Made by a program: the position numbers and the translations under genes
Part shown: positions 18,763 to 25,792 of the stretch, in pieces
Numbering within the stretch: the first letter of the stretch is position 1
Layout of the letters: every line of letters starts with the position of its first letter
Origin: an uncultured Pelagibacteraceae bacterium
Lineage (GTDB): Bacteria > Pseudomonadota > Alphaproteobacteria > Pelagibacterales > Pelagibacteraceae
DNA length: 64,000 bases
Assembly (NCBI GenBank): GCA_902518185.1
Contig: CABYFG010000002.1
Coordinates: forward strand, 124,001 to 188,000
Direction of reading: 5' to 3'
The notes under the pieces: generated by a model
Told to the model about the DNA's origin: nothing
Database searches by the model: none
What the model saw: the letters and a program-made list of their open reading frames with translations, nothing else

Positions 18763-19485
18763 ATGAATAAATCAAAAAAAATTAAATTATTTATAGGATT
18801 ATCTTACTTAATTTTGATAAGTATAATTTTATATTTTTTTTTTTCAAAATTTAGTTTTCAAGAAATTTCTTCATATGATTTCATCAAAAATAATAGGTCA
18901 TATTTTCTTGAACTAAAAAATTCAAATTTATTTTTAATATCTATATTTTTTTTATTATTTACTATATTGTGGGTTTTCCCTTTCTTAGGGTTTGGGTCTC
19001 CAATTGCATTACTAGGTGGTTTTATTTTTGGAAAATGGATTGGAACTGTTCTAGTAATTCTAGGTTTGAGTATTGGTGCCACGTTCTTATATATATTTGG
19101 TAATTATTTTCTAAAAGATCTTATTAGAGAAAAGTTTTTAAATAAATTCCAAAATTTAGAAAATAAATTTAAAAAATCAGAATTTTATTATTTATTAATT
19201 TATCGTTTTCTTGGTGGTATACCATGGCAAATCAGTTGTTTACTTCCAACTCTTTTTAATGTCAGGATAACTAATTTTTTCTTTGCAACATTAATAGGTA
19301 TTATTCCTCAGATCTTTTTAGCTGTCTCGATAGGAAGTGGATTAGAAAAGATAATTGAGCAAAATTCTAAAGTACCAAATATTTCTGATATAATTTTTAC
19401 ACCAACTATATATATTCCTATAATAGCTTTTTTTAGCTTAGTAATTTTAACTATTTTTTTGAGAAAAATATTTTATAAAAATTAG
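18763..19485 (+). CDS. TVP38/TMEM64 (VTT domain) family membrane protein
   Basis: Polytopic membrane protein of 240 aa with about six hydrophobic segments and the VTT core: FPFLGFGSPIALLGGFIFG, then GLSIGATFLYIFGNYFLKD, then YRFLGGIPWQISCLLPTLF. The family is related to DedA and to eukaryotic VMP1/TMEM41B; members are proposed to move or scramble lipids. The substrate is unknown. It stands alone, divergent from rpmH and followed by an antisense tRNA-Thr. Confidence 0.85.
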   Translation: MNKSKKIKLFIGLSYLILISIILYFFFSKFSFQEISSYDFIKNNRSYFLELKNSNLFLISIFFLLFTILWVFPFLGFGSPIALLGGFIFGKWIGTVLVILGLSIGATFLYIFGNYFLKDLIREKFLNKFQNLENKFKKSEFYYLLIYRFLGGIPWQISCLLPTLFNVRITNFFFATLIGIIPQIFLAVSIGSGLEKIIEQNSKVPNISDIIFTPTIYIPIIAFFSLVILTIFLRKIFYKN

Positions 19486-19488
19486 CCT

Positions 19489-19562
19489 TGGTGCTCCCAC
19501 CCTGTACTGACCAGGGAATTAGTCCTTACCAAGGACTTGTTATACCATTTAACTATAGGAGC
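19489..19562 (-). tRNA. tRNA-Thr (GGU anticodon), encoded CCA
   Basis: A 74-nt cloverleaf on the minus strand. The acceptor is GCTCCTA with TGGGAGC and ends ACCA. The D arm is GTTA-AATGGTA-TAAC, the anticodon arm AGTCC-TTGGTAA-GGACT (anticodon GGT), and the T arm CCCTG-GTCAGTA-CAGGG. D-loop G18-G19 and T-loop U55-C56 are canonical, but position 54 is G rather than U and position 58 is G rather than A, which is unusual. Confidence 0.92.
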
Positions 19563-19659
19563 AATATTTCAAATATATTTTAAGATAATAAAGCATTTTA
19601 TTCAAAATAATGCCTTAATTTTTTTAATAATATGATTTATATCTAACTGAGGAATTTTT

Positions 19660-19860
19660 ATGGGTATTCATTACGATTATAAATCAACTAGAAGTGCCAA
19701 GTTAATGGAAAAACAGGCAAAGCGTGAAAAAAAATTAGCAGAAAGAAAAGCAAAAAGATTGGCTAAAGAAGGTCCAAAAAAAGATCAAGATAAATCAAAA
19801 ATATTAGATGTGTCTAAACCAATTACATTAGATTTTTTGACTAATCCAGATAAGGAATGA
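19660..19860 (+). CDS. Small Lys/Ala-rich conserved-looking protein, unknown function
   Basis: A 66-aa protein starting at an ATG preceded by a GAGG Shine-Dalgarno-like sequence 8 bases upstream. It is very basic and helical (a run of KLMEKQAKREKKLAERKAKR), with a hydrophobic-acidic tail ending near ITLDFLTNP. A nucleic-acid- or ribosome-associated role is plausible from the charge only. Its stop forms an ATGA overlap with the next small ORF, and the dcd-murA cluster follows. Confidence 0.75.
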   Translation: MGIHYDYKSTRSAKLMEKQAKREKKLAERKAKRLAKEGPKKDQDKSKILDVSKPITLDFLTNPDKE

Positions 19861-19979
19861 TAAACAAAAAAGTAAAAAATTTGCAATTGAGTTCAGCTTT
19901 GAAAAAAAATTTAAAAAAAAGAAAATTGTTTCAAAAAAAGTTTTCAAAAAAGAAAAGCAATGTCAGTTCTTTCCGATAA
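19857..19979 (+). CDS. Very small basic protein (40 aa) between the 66-aa gene and dcd
   Basis: ATG at 19857 overlaps the previous stop (ATGA); TAA is at 19977-19979 inside the dcd start region (20-base overlap). The product is Lys-rich, with a core reading [18 protein letters not shown]. Very short proteins with an ALRxNLxRRK-like core occur upstream of murA in other alphaproteobacteria, as far as I recall, so this could be the same family. The coupling and charge pattern favour a real gene. Confidence 0.5.
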   Translation: MINKKVKNLQLSSALKKNLKKRKLFQKKFSKKKSNVSSFR

Positions 19980-20514
19980 ATGGATAAGAAAAATGTCTAG
20001 AGAAAAAGGTATGATTACACCTTTTGAGGAAAAACAGATGCGCGGTGATAAAATATCATTTGGTTTATCTTCATTTGGATATGACGCAAGAGTCGCTGAT
20101 GAATTTAAAATTTTTACTAATGTAAACTCTGAAATTGTTGATCCTAAAAATTTTAAACCTACTAACTTTGTTACAAAGAAAACTTCAGAATGTATTATAC
20201 CTCCAAATTCTTTTGTATTAGCAAGGACAATTGAAAAATTTAAAATACCTGATGATGTGCTTGTAGTCTGTTTAGGTAAGTCGACCTATGCTAGATGTGG
20301 TATCATTGTTAACGTTACTCCTCTGGAACCCGGTTGGGAAGGTTATGTAACATTAGAATTTTCAAATACTACACCCCTACCAGCAAAGATATATGCAAAT
20401 GAGGGCGTTGCACAATTTATCTTTTTAAAAGGAAATGAAAAACCAGAGGTAACTTATGCAGATCGAGATGGAAAGTATATGGGGCAAACAGGTGTAACTT
20501 TACCCAAAGTATAA
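19960..20514 (+). CDS. dcd: dCTP deaminase
   Basis: Deaminates dCTP to dUTP, the source of dTMP. The 184-aa protein has [14 protein letters not shown], the nucleotide-binding [10 protein letters not shown] motif and the catalytic region [16 protein letters not shown] with its Glu, then [10 protein letters not shown]. Normal length for Dcd. It lies 2 bases upstream of murA and probably shares its transcript. Confidence 0.96.
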   Translation: MSVLSDKWIRKMSREKGMITPFEEKQMRGDKISFGLSSFGYDARVADEFKIFTNVNSEIVDPKNFKPTNFVTKKTSECIIPPNSFVLARTIEKFKIPDDVLVVCLGKSTYARCGIIVNVTPLEPGWEGYVTLEFSNTTPLPAKIYANEGVAQFIFLKGNEKPEVTYADRDGKYMGQTGVTLPKV

Positions 20515-20516
20515 GT

Positions 20517-21770
20517 ATGCAAAAACTTCAAGTTTTTGGGCCGAATGTGCTTAAGGGAAAAATTAATGTTTCAGGTTCAAAAAATGCAGCCTTACCAATA
20601 TTAGCAGCTTCTTTATTATCTACAAAAAAAATTTTCTTAAAAAATTTACCAAAAGTAAATGATATTAAAACAATGATAGAGTTATTAAAATCATTGGGTT
20701 CAAAAGTAAAATACAAAAAAAAGACTTTAATAATTAATAATTTAAAACAAAATAAAAGAGTTGCACCTTATAGATTGGTAAAAACTATGAGAGCTGGTAT
20801 TTTAGTGTTAGGACCCTTATTAGCAAAATTTGGTAACGCTAAGGTATCACTTCCAGGTGGATGTGCAATTGGATCTAGACCAATTGACATTCATCTCAAA
20901 GGATTAGCGGGTCTTGGTGTCAAATATAAAATTGATCAAGGATATGTCCACGCATCTGCACCGAGAGGACTCATTGGGTCAAAAATTTGTTTTTCAAAAA
21001 TTTCGGTTGGTGCAACTGAAAATTTATTAATTGCTGCCAGTTTGGCAAAAGGGACAACTATTTTAAAAAATTGTGCAATAGAGCCAGAGATAAACGATTT
21101 AGTAAATTTTCTGAATAGAATTGGGTGCAACATTAAATGGATAGCAAAACGGTCAATAAAAATTGTCGGTGTTAGTGAGATAAAAGAAAATTCATACTCT
21201 GTAATGTTTGATAGGATTGAAGCAGGGACCTATCTAATCGCTGCATCTCTCACTAGAGGAAATTTAAAAATTCGAAATATCATACCAAATTTATTAAAGA
21301 CTGAGGTAAAGATTTTAAAAAAAATTGGTGCATTTATAAAAGTAAAAAAAGATGAAATACATATTTGTGGATCAAAAAAAATTAAAAGTACCAATTTAAA
21401 AACAGCACCTTGGCCTGGCCTTGCAACAGATTTGCAAGCTCAAATGATGGTTCTGTTATGTAAAGCAAACAAAAATTCAGTCATTCAAGAAAATATTTTT
21501 GAAAATAGATTTATGCATGTAGCTGAGCTTAATAGGATGGGTGCCAAAATTATGATTAAGGGTAACAAAGCTTTAATTAACGGGAATACAACATTTGCTC
21601 CAGCAGAATTAATGGCCACAGATCTAAGAGCTTCAGTATCGCTTGTGCTAGCAGCTTTGACAACAAAAGGTAAAACTATAATTAACAGAATCTATCATCT
21701 TGACAGAGGATATGAGGATATTGAAAAAAAATTAAGAAAAGTTGGAGCTAAAATAAAAAGATTTAAATAA
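20517..21770 (+). CDS. murA: UDP-N-acetylglucosamine 1-carboxyvinyltransferase
   Basis: First committed step of peptidoglycan synthesis: transfers enolpyruvate to UDP-GlcNAc. The 417-aa protein has the N-terminal GSKNAALPILAASLL and the active-site loop SLPGGCAIGSRPID with the catalytic Cys (fosfomycin target). The C-terminal DLRASVSLVLAAL and YHLDRGYEDIE segments are also present. The next gene starts within its stop codon (TAATG). The order murA-DUF2948-hisD-infA is typical of alphaproteobacteria. Confidence 0.97.
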   Translation: MQKLQVFGPNVLKGKINVSGSKNAALPILAASLLSTKKIFLKNLPKVNDIKTMIELLKSLGSKVKYKKKTLIINNLKQNKRVAPYRLVKTMRAGILVLGPLLAKFGNAKVSLPGGCAIGSRPIDIHLKGLAGLGVKYKIDQGYVHASAPRGLIGSKICFSKISVGATENLLIAASLAKGTTILKNCAIEPEINDLVNFLNRIGCNIKWIAKRSIKIVGVSEIKENSYSVMFDRIEAGTYLIAASLTRGNLKIRNIIPNLLKTEVKILKKIGAFIKVKKDEIHICGSKKIKSTNLKTAPWPGLATDLQAQMMVLLCKANKNSVIQENIFENRFMHVAELNRMGAKIMIKGNKALINGNTTFAPAELMATDLRASVSLVLAALTTKGKTIINRIYHLDRGYEDIEKKLRKVGAKIKRFK

Positions 21771-22165
21771 TGGAAAAAAAATATTTAGCAAAAATAATAG
21801 CAAATGATAACGATGGTTTACAAATGATTTCTGCATGTAGTGCTGGCGCTAAGGTAAAAGTGGCTGATATAAAATATTTAGGATCTAATAAAGTTTTTTT
21901 GTTATCTATTGAAAGAAATAAAATTGAAAAAGGTCAAAAAGATAAGAAAATAAATAGTATTTGCAGATTTGATTTTGTAGACAAAGTAAAATCTAAAAAT
22001 ATTGACCAAAAAAATGATAGTTTAGTATTAGAGCTAGTGGGCATAAGTCCAATGAAAAATGATAATAATTATGAAATTAATCTTATTTTTCAAAATAACG
22101 CTCACATAGCTCTAACAACAGAAACTATTGAAGTAAGACTTGAGGATCAAAATGAAACAAAATAA
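21770..22165 (+). CDS. DUF2948 family protein
   Basis: A 131-aa protein with the DUF2948 look: ANDNDGLQMISACSAGAKV near the N-terminus, VFLLSIERNKI, and a C-terminal strand NAHIALTTETIEVRLED. The function is unknown. In alphaproteobacteria this gene is regularly placed between murA and hisD, as here, with a 1-base overlap with murA and about 10 bases to hisD. Confidence 0.8.
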   Translation: MEKKYLAKIIANDNDGLQMISACSAGAKVKVADIKYLGSNKVFLLSIERNKIEKGQKDKKINSICRFDFVDKVKSKNIDQKNDSLVLELVGISPMKNDNNYEINLIFQNNAHIALTTETIEVRLEDQNETK

Positions 22166-22175
22166 ATAGACAGTG

Positions 22176-23459
22176 ATGAGAATTTTAAATAGTAAAAAAA
22201 AAAGTTTTAATAAAATCTTAAATAATCTTCTTCAATCAAGGAAGAAAAAATTAAGATCTTCGAATTCAACTGTAATAAAAATTATTAAAGATATCAAAAA
22301 TAATGGTGATAAAGCATTAATAAAATATGAAAGAAAATTCAACAGAAATAAAATAATTAAACCTTCAAGAAAACAAATATCCAGATCAATTGCAAAATTA
22401 GATAAAAAAGTAAAAAAGGCTATTGATCTTGCATATGATCGAATTTTTAAATTTCATTCTTTGCAAAAGTTTAAAAATATTTCCTATAGAGATAAACTTG
22501 GAAACCAACTTGACTATAAGTATCTGCCACTGGATTCAGTAGCAATTTATGTTCCTGGTTCAAATGTTTCATATCCATCAAGCGTTTTAATGAATGCTAT
22601 TCCGGCTATTGTTGCAGGTGTCAAAAGAATAGTTATGATAAATCCGGGTTTAAGAGGAAAGCAAAATGCTGCAGTTTTATATGCTGCGCAAAAATGTAAA
22701 ATTAAAGAAATTTATTCAATCGGTGGGCCATCAGCAATAGCGGCAGTAGCTTATGGAACAAAAAAAATTCAAAAGGTGAGTAAAATAGTTGGACCAGGAA
22801 ATTCCTATGTTGCAGCGGCGAAGAAAGAAGTCTTTGGTGATGTTGGTATTGAAGGAATGTTTGCAGGTCCATCAGAAGTAACAATAGTATGTGATAAATT
22901 TTCAAATTCTGAATGGGTAGCCTCTGACCTAATAGGTCAAGCCGAACACGATAATTTAGCACAGTGCATTTTAGTTTCAAAAGATAAGCCAATAATAAAT
23001 AAGATAAAAATTGAAATTAAAAAACAATTAAAAAAAATTCCACGAGCGTCAATCGCAAAAAAAAGTTTAACTAATAATGGAATTATTATTTATGCGAATT
23101 CAGATAAAAAAATTAGTGAAATAGTCAATATAATTGCACCCGAGCATTTAGAATTAAATATAAAAAATTATAAATCGTTATTAACTCAAATAAAAAATGC
23201 TGGCTCAATTTGTATGGGTAAGTATGCTGTTATGGCGATGACAGATTATAATATCGGATCTAATCATATATTACCCACAACAGGCTCAGCAAAATATTCA
23301 AGCGGTATGAGTGTTAATGAATTTTATAAAAGAATTTCTTACATAAATTTATCAAAAAAGGGTATTGAAAGTCTGGGACCATCGGTTATAACTCTTGCAA
23401 ATTATGAGGGTTTAGTTGCGCATGCGCAATCAGTAAAAAAAAGAATTAGGAGAAAATAG
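22176..23459 (+). CDS. hisD: Histidinol dehydrogenase
   Basis: Oxidises L-histidinol to L-histidine in two NAD-dependent steps (zinc enzyme). The protein is 427 aa from the ATG at 22176; a GTG sits one codon upstream. Signature segments are [36 protein letters not shown], and the zinc-ligand segment DLIGQAEHD with [16 protein letters not shown]. Its His partners hisG and hisZ are 3 kb downstream. Confidence 0.97.
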   Translation: MRILNSKKKSFNKILNNLLQSRKKKLRSSNSTVIKIIKDIKNNGDKALIKYERKFNRNKIIKPSRKQISRSIAKLDKKVKKAIDLAYDRIFKFHSLQKFKNISYRDKLGNQLDYKYLPLDSVAIYVPGSNVSYPSSVLMNAIPAIVAGVKRIVMINPGLRGKQNAAVLYAAQKCKIKEIYSIGGPSAIAAVAYGTKKIQKVSKIVGPGNSYVAAAKKEVFGDVGIEGMFAGPSEVTIVCDKFSNSEWVASDLIGQAEHDNLAQCILVSKDKPIINKIKIEIKKQLKKIPRASIAKKSLTNNGIIIYANSDKKISEIVNIIAPEHLELNIKNYKSLLTQIKNAGSICMGKYAVMAMTDYNIGSNHILPTTGSAKYSSGMSVNEFYKRISYINLSKKGIESLGPSVITLANYEGLVAHAQSVKKRIRRK

Positions 23460-23461
23460 AT

Positions 23462-23677
23462 TTGGCAAAACAAGATTTACTTGAGTTCAAAGGTAAAGTA
23501 ATTGATTTACTCCCAAACGCTATGTTTAGAGTTGAGCTTGAGAATGGAGTAAAAGTTACTGCTCATACCGCGGGTAAACTTAGAAAAAATAGAATAAGAG
23601 TGTTACAAGGTGATAGTGTTACAGTAGAAATGACGCCATATGACCTTACAAAAGGTAGAATAATTTTTAGAGGTTAG
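23462..23677 (+). CDS. infA: Translation initiation factor IF-1
   Basis: A 71-aa OB-fold protein that binds the ribosomal A site during initiation. The sequence [20 protein letters not shown] and the following [20 protein letters not shown] are clear IF-1. The start is TTG at 23462, the only option that yields the conserved AKQ N-terminus. It follows hisD by 2 bases and precedes tRNA-Phe by 5 bases. Confidence 0.96.
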   Translation: MAKQDLLEFKGKVIDLLPNAMFRVELENGVKVTAHTAGKLRKNRIRVLQGDSVTVEMTPYDLTKGRIIFRG

Positions 23678-23682
23678 TTTTT

Positions 23683-23757
23683 GCCTCGGTAGCTCAGGAG
23701 TAGAGCAGAGCCCTGAAAAGGCTTGTGTCGGAGGTGCGAATCCTTCCCGAGGCACCA
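23683..23757 (+). tRNA. tRNA-Phe (GAA anticodon), encoded CCA
   Basis: A 75-nt cloverleaf: acceptor GCCTCGG with CCGAGGC and ACCA; D arm GCTC-AGGAGTA-GAGC; anticodon arm GAGCC-CTGAAAA-GGCTT (anticodon GAA); T arm GGAGG-TGCGAAT-CCTTC. U54, C56 and A58 are normal, but position 55 is G instead of U, and D-loop position 18 is A instead of G. The usual G18-pseudouridine55 contact is therefore replaced. It lies 5 bases after the infA stop and may share its transcript. Confidence 0.95.
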
Positions 23758-23833
23758 TCAAAAGATCTTGAAATTTACTTAATAAAAAATTAACTTTAAA
23801 GTTTAATAAATAACAAAAGGACTTACAAATAAA

Positions 23834-24046
23834 ATGAGTACACTAAAAGGAACTGTAAAGTGGTTTAATGGCAAGAAGGGATTCGGGTTCATTGAAAGAG
23901 AAGATAAAGAAAAAGATGCATTTGTTCATGCGAGTGCTGTCAAAGCTGCAGGAATGCGGTTTTTAAATGAGGGAGATAAATTGGAGTTTACGCTTGAAGA
24001 TGGCCCAAAAGGTCCGTCTGCAGTGAATTTAAAAAAACTAGACTAG
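23834..24046 (+). CDS. cspA: Cold-shock domain protein
   Basis: A 70-aa single-stranded nucleic-acid-binding OB protein. RNP1 is KGFGFIE and RNP2 is DAFVHASAV; the start GTVKWFNGKKGFGFIE is typical. Likely an RNA chaperone, constitutive or cold-regulated; the symbol is a family label. It has its own AT-rich 76-base leader region with an AAAGGAC ribosome-binding site and is followed by a strong hairpin. Confidence 0.94.
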   Translation: MSTLKGTVKWFNGKKGFGFIEREDKEKDAFVHASAVKAAGMRFLNEGDKLEFTLEDGPKGPSAVNLKKLD

Positions 24047-24060
24047 TTTTCTAAAATTAT

Positions 24061-24106
24061 AAAAAGGGCGATATATCTATAGTGGATGTACGTCCTTTTT
24101 CTTTTA
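24061..24106 (+). terminator. Hairpin with U-tract after cspA, probable intrinsic terminator
   Basis: AAAAAGGGCG (24061-24070) pairs with CGTCCTTTTT (24091-24100), with one G-U pair. After a bulged A the stem continues TATAT (24072-24076) with ATGTA (24086-24090), leaving a 9-base loop. A further CTTTT follows. This is one of the few strong intrinsic-terminator-like structures in the window, 14 bases after the cspA stop. Confidence 0.7.
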
Positions 24107-24247
24107 GGGGTTGCATTATCTTCTTTTTTGTCTAAAAAGCCTTTGATGAAAAAATTTGAGAAAAACAAATTAGCAGAAAAATGTAATTTAAGAAAAGCTC
24201 TTAAAAGCATTAATAGAGTTGCGCACGCTCACTTCCATGCTGGCTAA
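24086..24247 (+). CDS. Candidate small membrane peptide (53 aa), hypothetical
   Basis: ATG at 24086, TAA at 24245-24247. The product has a hydrophobic N-terminus (MYVLFLLGVALSSFL), then a basic stretch and a His-rich tail (VAHAHFHAG). Its start lies within the 3' arm of the cspA hairpin, which argues against easy translation, and there is no clear ribosome-binding site. It fills otherwise empty space between cspA and tRNA-His; the segment could be non-coding. Confidence 0.3.
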   Translation: MYVLFLLGVALSSFLSKKPLMKKFEKNKLAEKCNLRKALKSINRVAHAHFHAG

Positions 24248-24254
24248 AGCTAGC
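24239..24254 (+). other. Short GC-rich hairpin
   Basis: GCTGGC (24239-24244) pairs with GCTAGC (24249-24254) through a TAAA loop that contains the stop codon of the candidate 53-aa ORF. It has no clean U-tract, so it is not a convincing terminator. From here to 24316 the sequence is A/T-rich with nothing else recognised apart from a likely promoter zone for tRNA-His. Confidence 0.3.
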
Positions 24255-24316
24255 GAATTATCATTTATATTATAATTTTAAATAACAACAAAATAAGATA
24301 AAACAAAAAAGGATAT

Positions 24317-24390
24317 GCCTTGATGGTGAAATAGTATCACGTCGGTTTGTGGATCCGAAGTCGTAGGAGCGTAACCTACTCAAGGTACCA
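24317..24390 (+). tRNA. tRNA-His (GUG anticodon), encoded CCA, no G-1
   Basis: A 74-nt cloverleaf. The acceptor is GCCTTGA with TCAAGGT (G1-U72 wobble) and ends ACCA; the D arm is GTGA-AATAGTA-TCAC. The anticodon arm is TCGGT-TTGTGGA-TCCGA (anticodon GTG, with a U31-U39 mismatch). The T arm is GTAGG-AGCGTAA-CCTAC. The base before G1 is T and the discriminator is A73, matching the alphaproteobacterial group that lacks G-1/C73. The elbow has A18 and G55, and the 54-58 pair is A-U rather than U-A. hisS starts 4 bases after the CCA. Confidence 0.93.
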
Positions 24391-24394
24391 AAAA

Positions 24395-25792
24395 ATGATT
24401 GAAAAAAATAAATTAATTCCTGGATTACCCTCAGGTTTTGAAGATAGATGGAATAAAACATTAATTCTCAAAAAAAGACTAATAAAAGTCATTGAGAATA
24501 ATTTTATTAAATATGGTTTCGATCCTTTAGAAACTCCGTCATTTGAAATTGCAGAAAATATAGGATCCTTTCTTGCAGAGGATGAGGATAATCCTATGTC
24601 CGATGTTTTTTCTTTTAATGATGGTGAAAAGAATATTACTCTTCGATACGATCTTTCAAGTCCTTTAGCAAGATTTGTTGCCCAAAATAATCAGGAACTT
24701 CCATCAATTTATAAAAGATACGCTATTCAAAATGTATTTAGAAATGAAAAGTCAGGCAATGCACGTTTTAGAGAATTTACTCAAGCTGATTGTGATATTG
24801 TGGGCAATGTAAATCCAGCACAAGCAAACGCTGAATTATGCAATCTGGTTGCAAGTACTTTAATTGAATGTGGTCTAAAAAAAGATCAATTTACAATTAA
24901 TGTAAGTAATAGAAAGATTATTCAAGGTTTAATTCAAGACCTTGAAATTCCTGCAAATAAAGAAAACAAGGTGATGAGAGCAATTGATAAGTTAGACAAA
25001 CCAGATTTTGGAATAAAAGGAGTTGAAGATCTACTAAAAAAAGAGAGAAAAGATAAAAGTGGTGCGATAACTAAAGGAGCTGATTTAAATGACGAGCAAG
25101 TTTCAAAAATTTTAGATTTTTTAAAAATCAAAGATTTAAAAAAACTCAAACAAGATTTTAAAAATCTTATTACCCAAGAAGGGATTAAAGAACTCGAGGA
25201 TTTATTTAAGGTGCTAAATTTTGGAAATTATTCTGAGCTAGTCAAAACGAATTTCACAATAGTTAGAGGATTGGCGTATTATGATGGCTTTTGTATTGAG
25301 ACCAATCTAAATTTTAAAACAACAAATAATAAAGGTAAAGAAATTGATATTGGTAGCGTATGCTCTGGCGGACAATACAATAAGTTAATTTCAAGATTTA
25401 AAGGTGTCGATACGCCTGGAACAGGTGTCAGTATTGGTGTAGACAGACTTTTGTTTGCTATGTCTCAAATAAATCAAGTTCAATTAGATGATCAAAAACC
25501 AGTTATTGTTTGCGTAATGGATGAAAAATATTTAAAAAATTATTACGAAATTTTAGATATTTTGAGAAAAAATAATATAAATTCAGAAATTTTTTTAGAT
25601 AGTAAGAAAAATCTTGGGAAACAACTGACATATGCAAATAAAAGAGGGTGCCCGGTTGCAGTTATTTGTGGAGAAAATGAATTTAAAGAAAATAAAATTA
25701 CACTTAAGAACCTCCTGGGTATTAAGGGAGAAGATAATCAAATCACCTTTTCAAAAGAGAATTTAGTAAATGAAATCAAAAAATTTATCTGA
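24395..25792 (+). CDS. hisS: Histidyl-tRNA synthetase
   Basis: Class II synthetase of 465 aa. Motif 2 region is YKRYAIQNVFRNE with FREFTQADCDIVG; the histidine-binding motifs are VRGLAYYDGF and CSGGQYNKLI; motif 3 is GTGVSIGVDRLLFAM; an anticodon-binding domain follows. I chose the ATG at 24395: it yields the natural N-terminus IEKNKLIPGLPSGFEDRW, whereas the upstream GTG at 24347 lies inside tRNA-His. The start is 4 bases after the tRNA CCA and has no separate ribosome-binding site. It overlaps hisZ by 23 bases. Confidence 0.95.
   Translation: MIEKNKLIPGLPSGFEDRWNKTLILKKRLIKVIENNFIKYGFDPLETPSFEIAENIGSFLAEDEDNPMSDVFSFNDGEKNITLRYDLSSPLARFVAQNNQELPSIYKRYAIQNVFRNEKSGNARFREFTQADCDIVGNVNPAQANAELCNLVASTLIECGLKKDQFTINVSNRKIIQGLIQDLEIPANKENKVMRAIDKLDKPDFGIKGVEDLLKKERKDKSGAITKGADLNDEQVSKILDFLKIKDLKKLKQDFKNLITQEGIKELEDLFKVLNFGNYSELVKTNFTIVRGLAYYDGFCIETNLNFKTTNNKGKEIDIGSVCSGGQYNKLISRFKGVDTPGTGVSIGVDRLLFAMSQINQVQLDDQKPVIVCVMDEKYLKNYYEILDILRKNNINSEIFLDSKKNLGKQLTYANKRGCPVAVICGENEFKENKITLKNLLGIKGEDNQITFSKENLVNEIKKFI

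Noticed and set aside
18500..18800. Replication origin near rpmH
   Set aside because: rpmH often neighbours dnaA/oriC, but there is no dnaA, no DnaA-box cluster and no unusual AT element here beyond the general base bias.
22702..22992. Minus-strand frame of 96 codons opposite hisD
   Set aside because: Shadow of the highly conserved hisD coding sequence with no family pattern of its own.
24347..24394. Upstream GTG start for hisS
   Set aside because: It lies within the tRNA-His gene; the ATG at 24395 gives the natural HisRS N-terminus.
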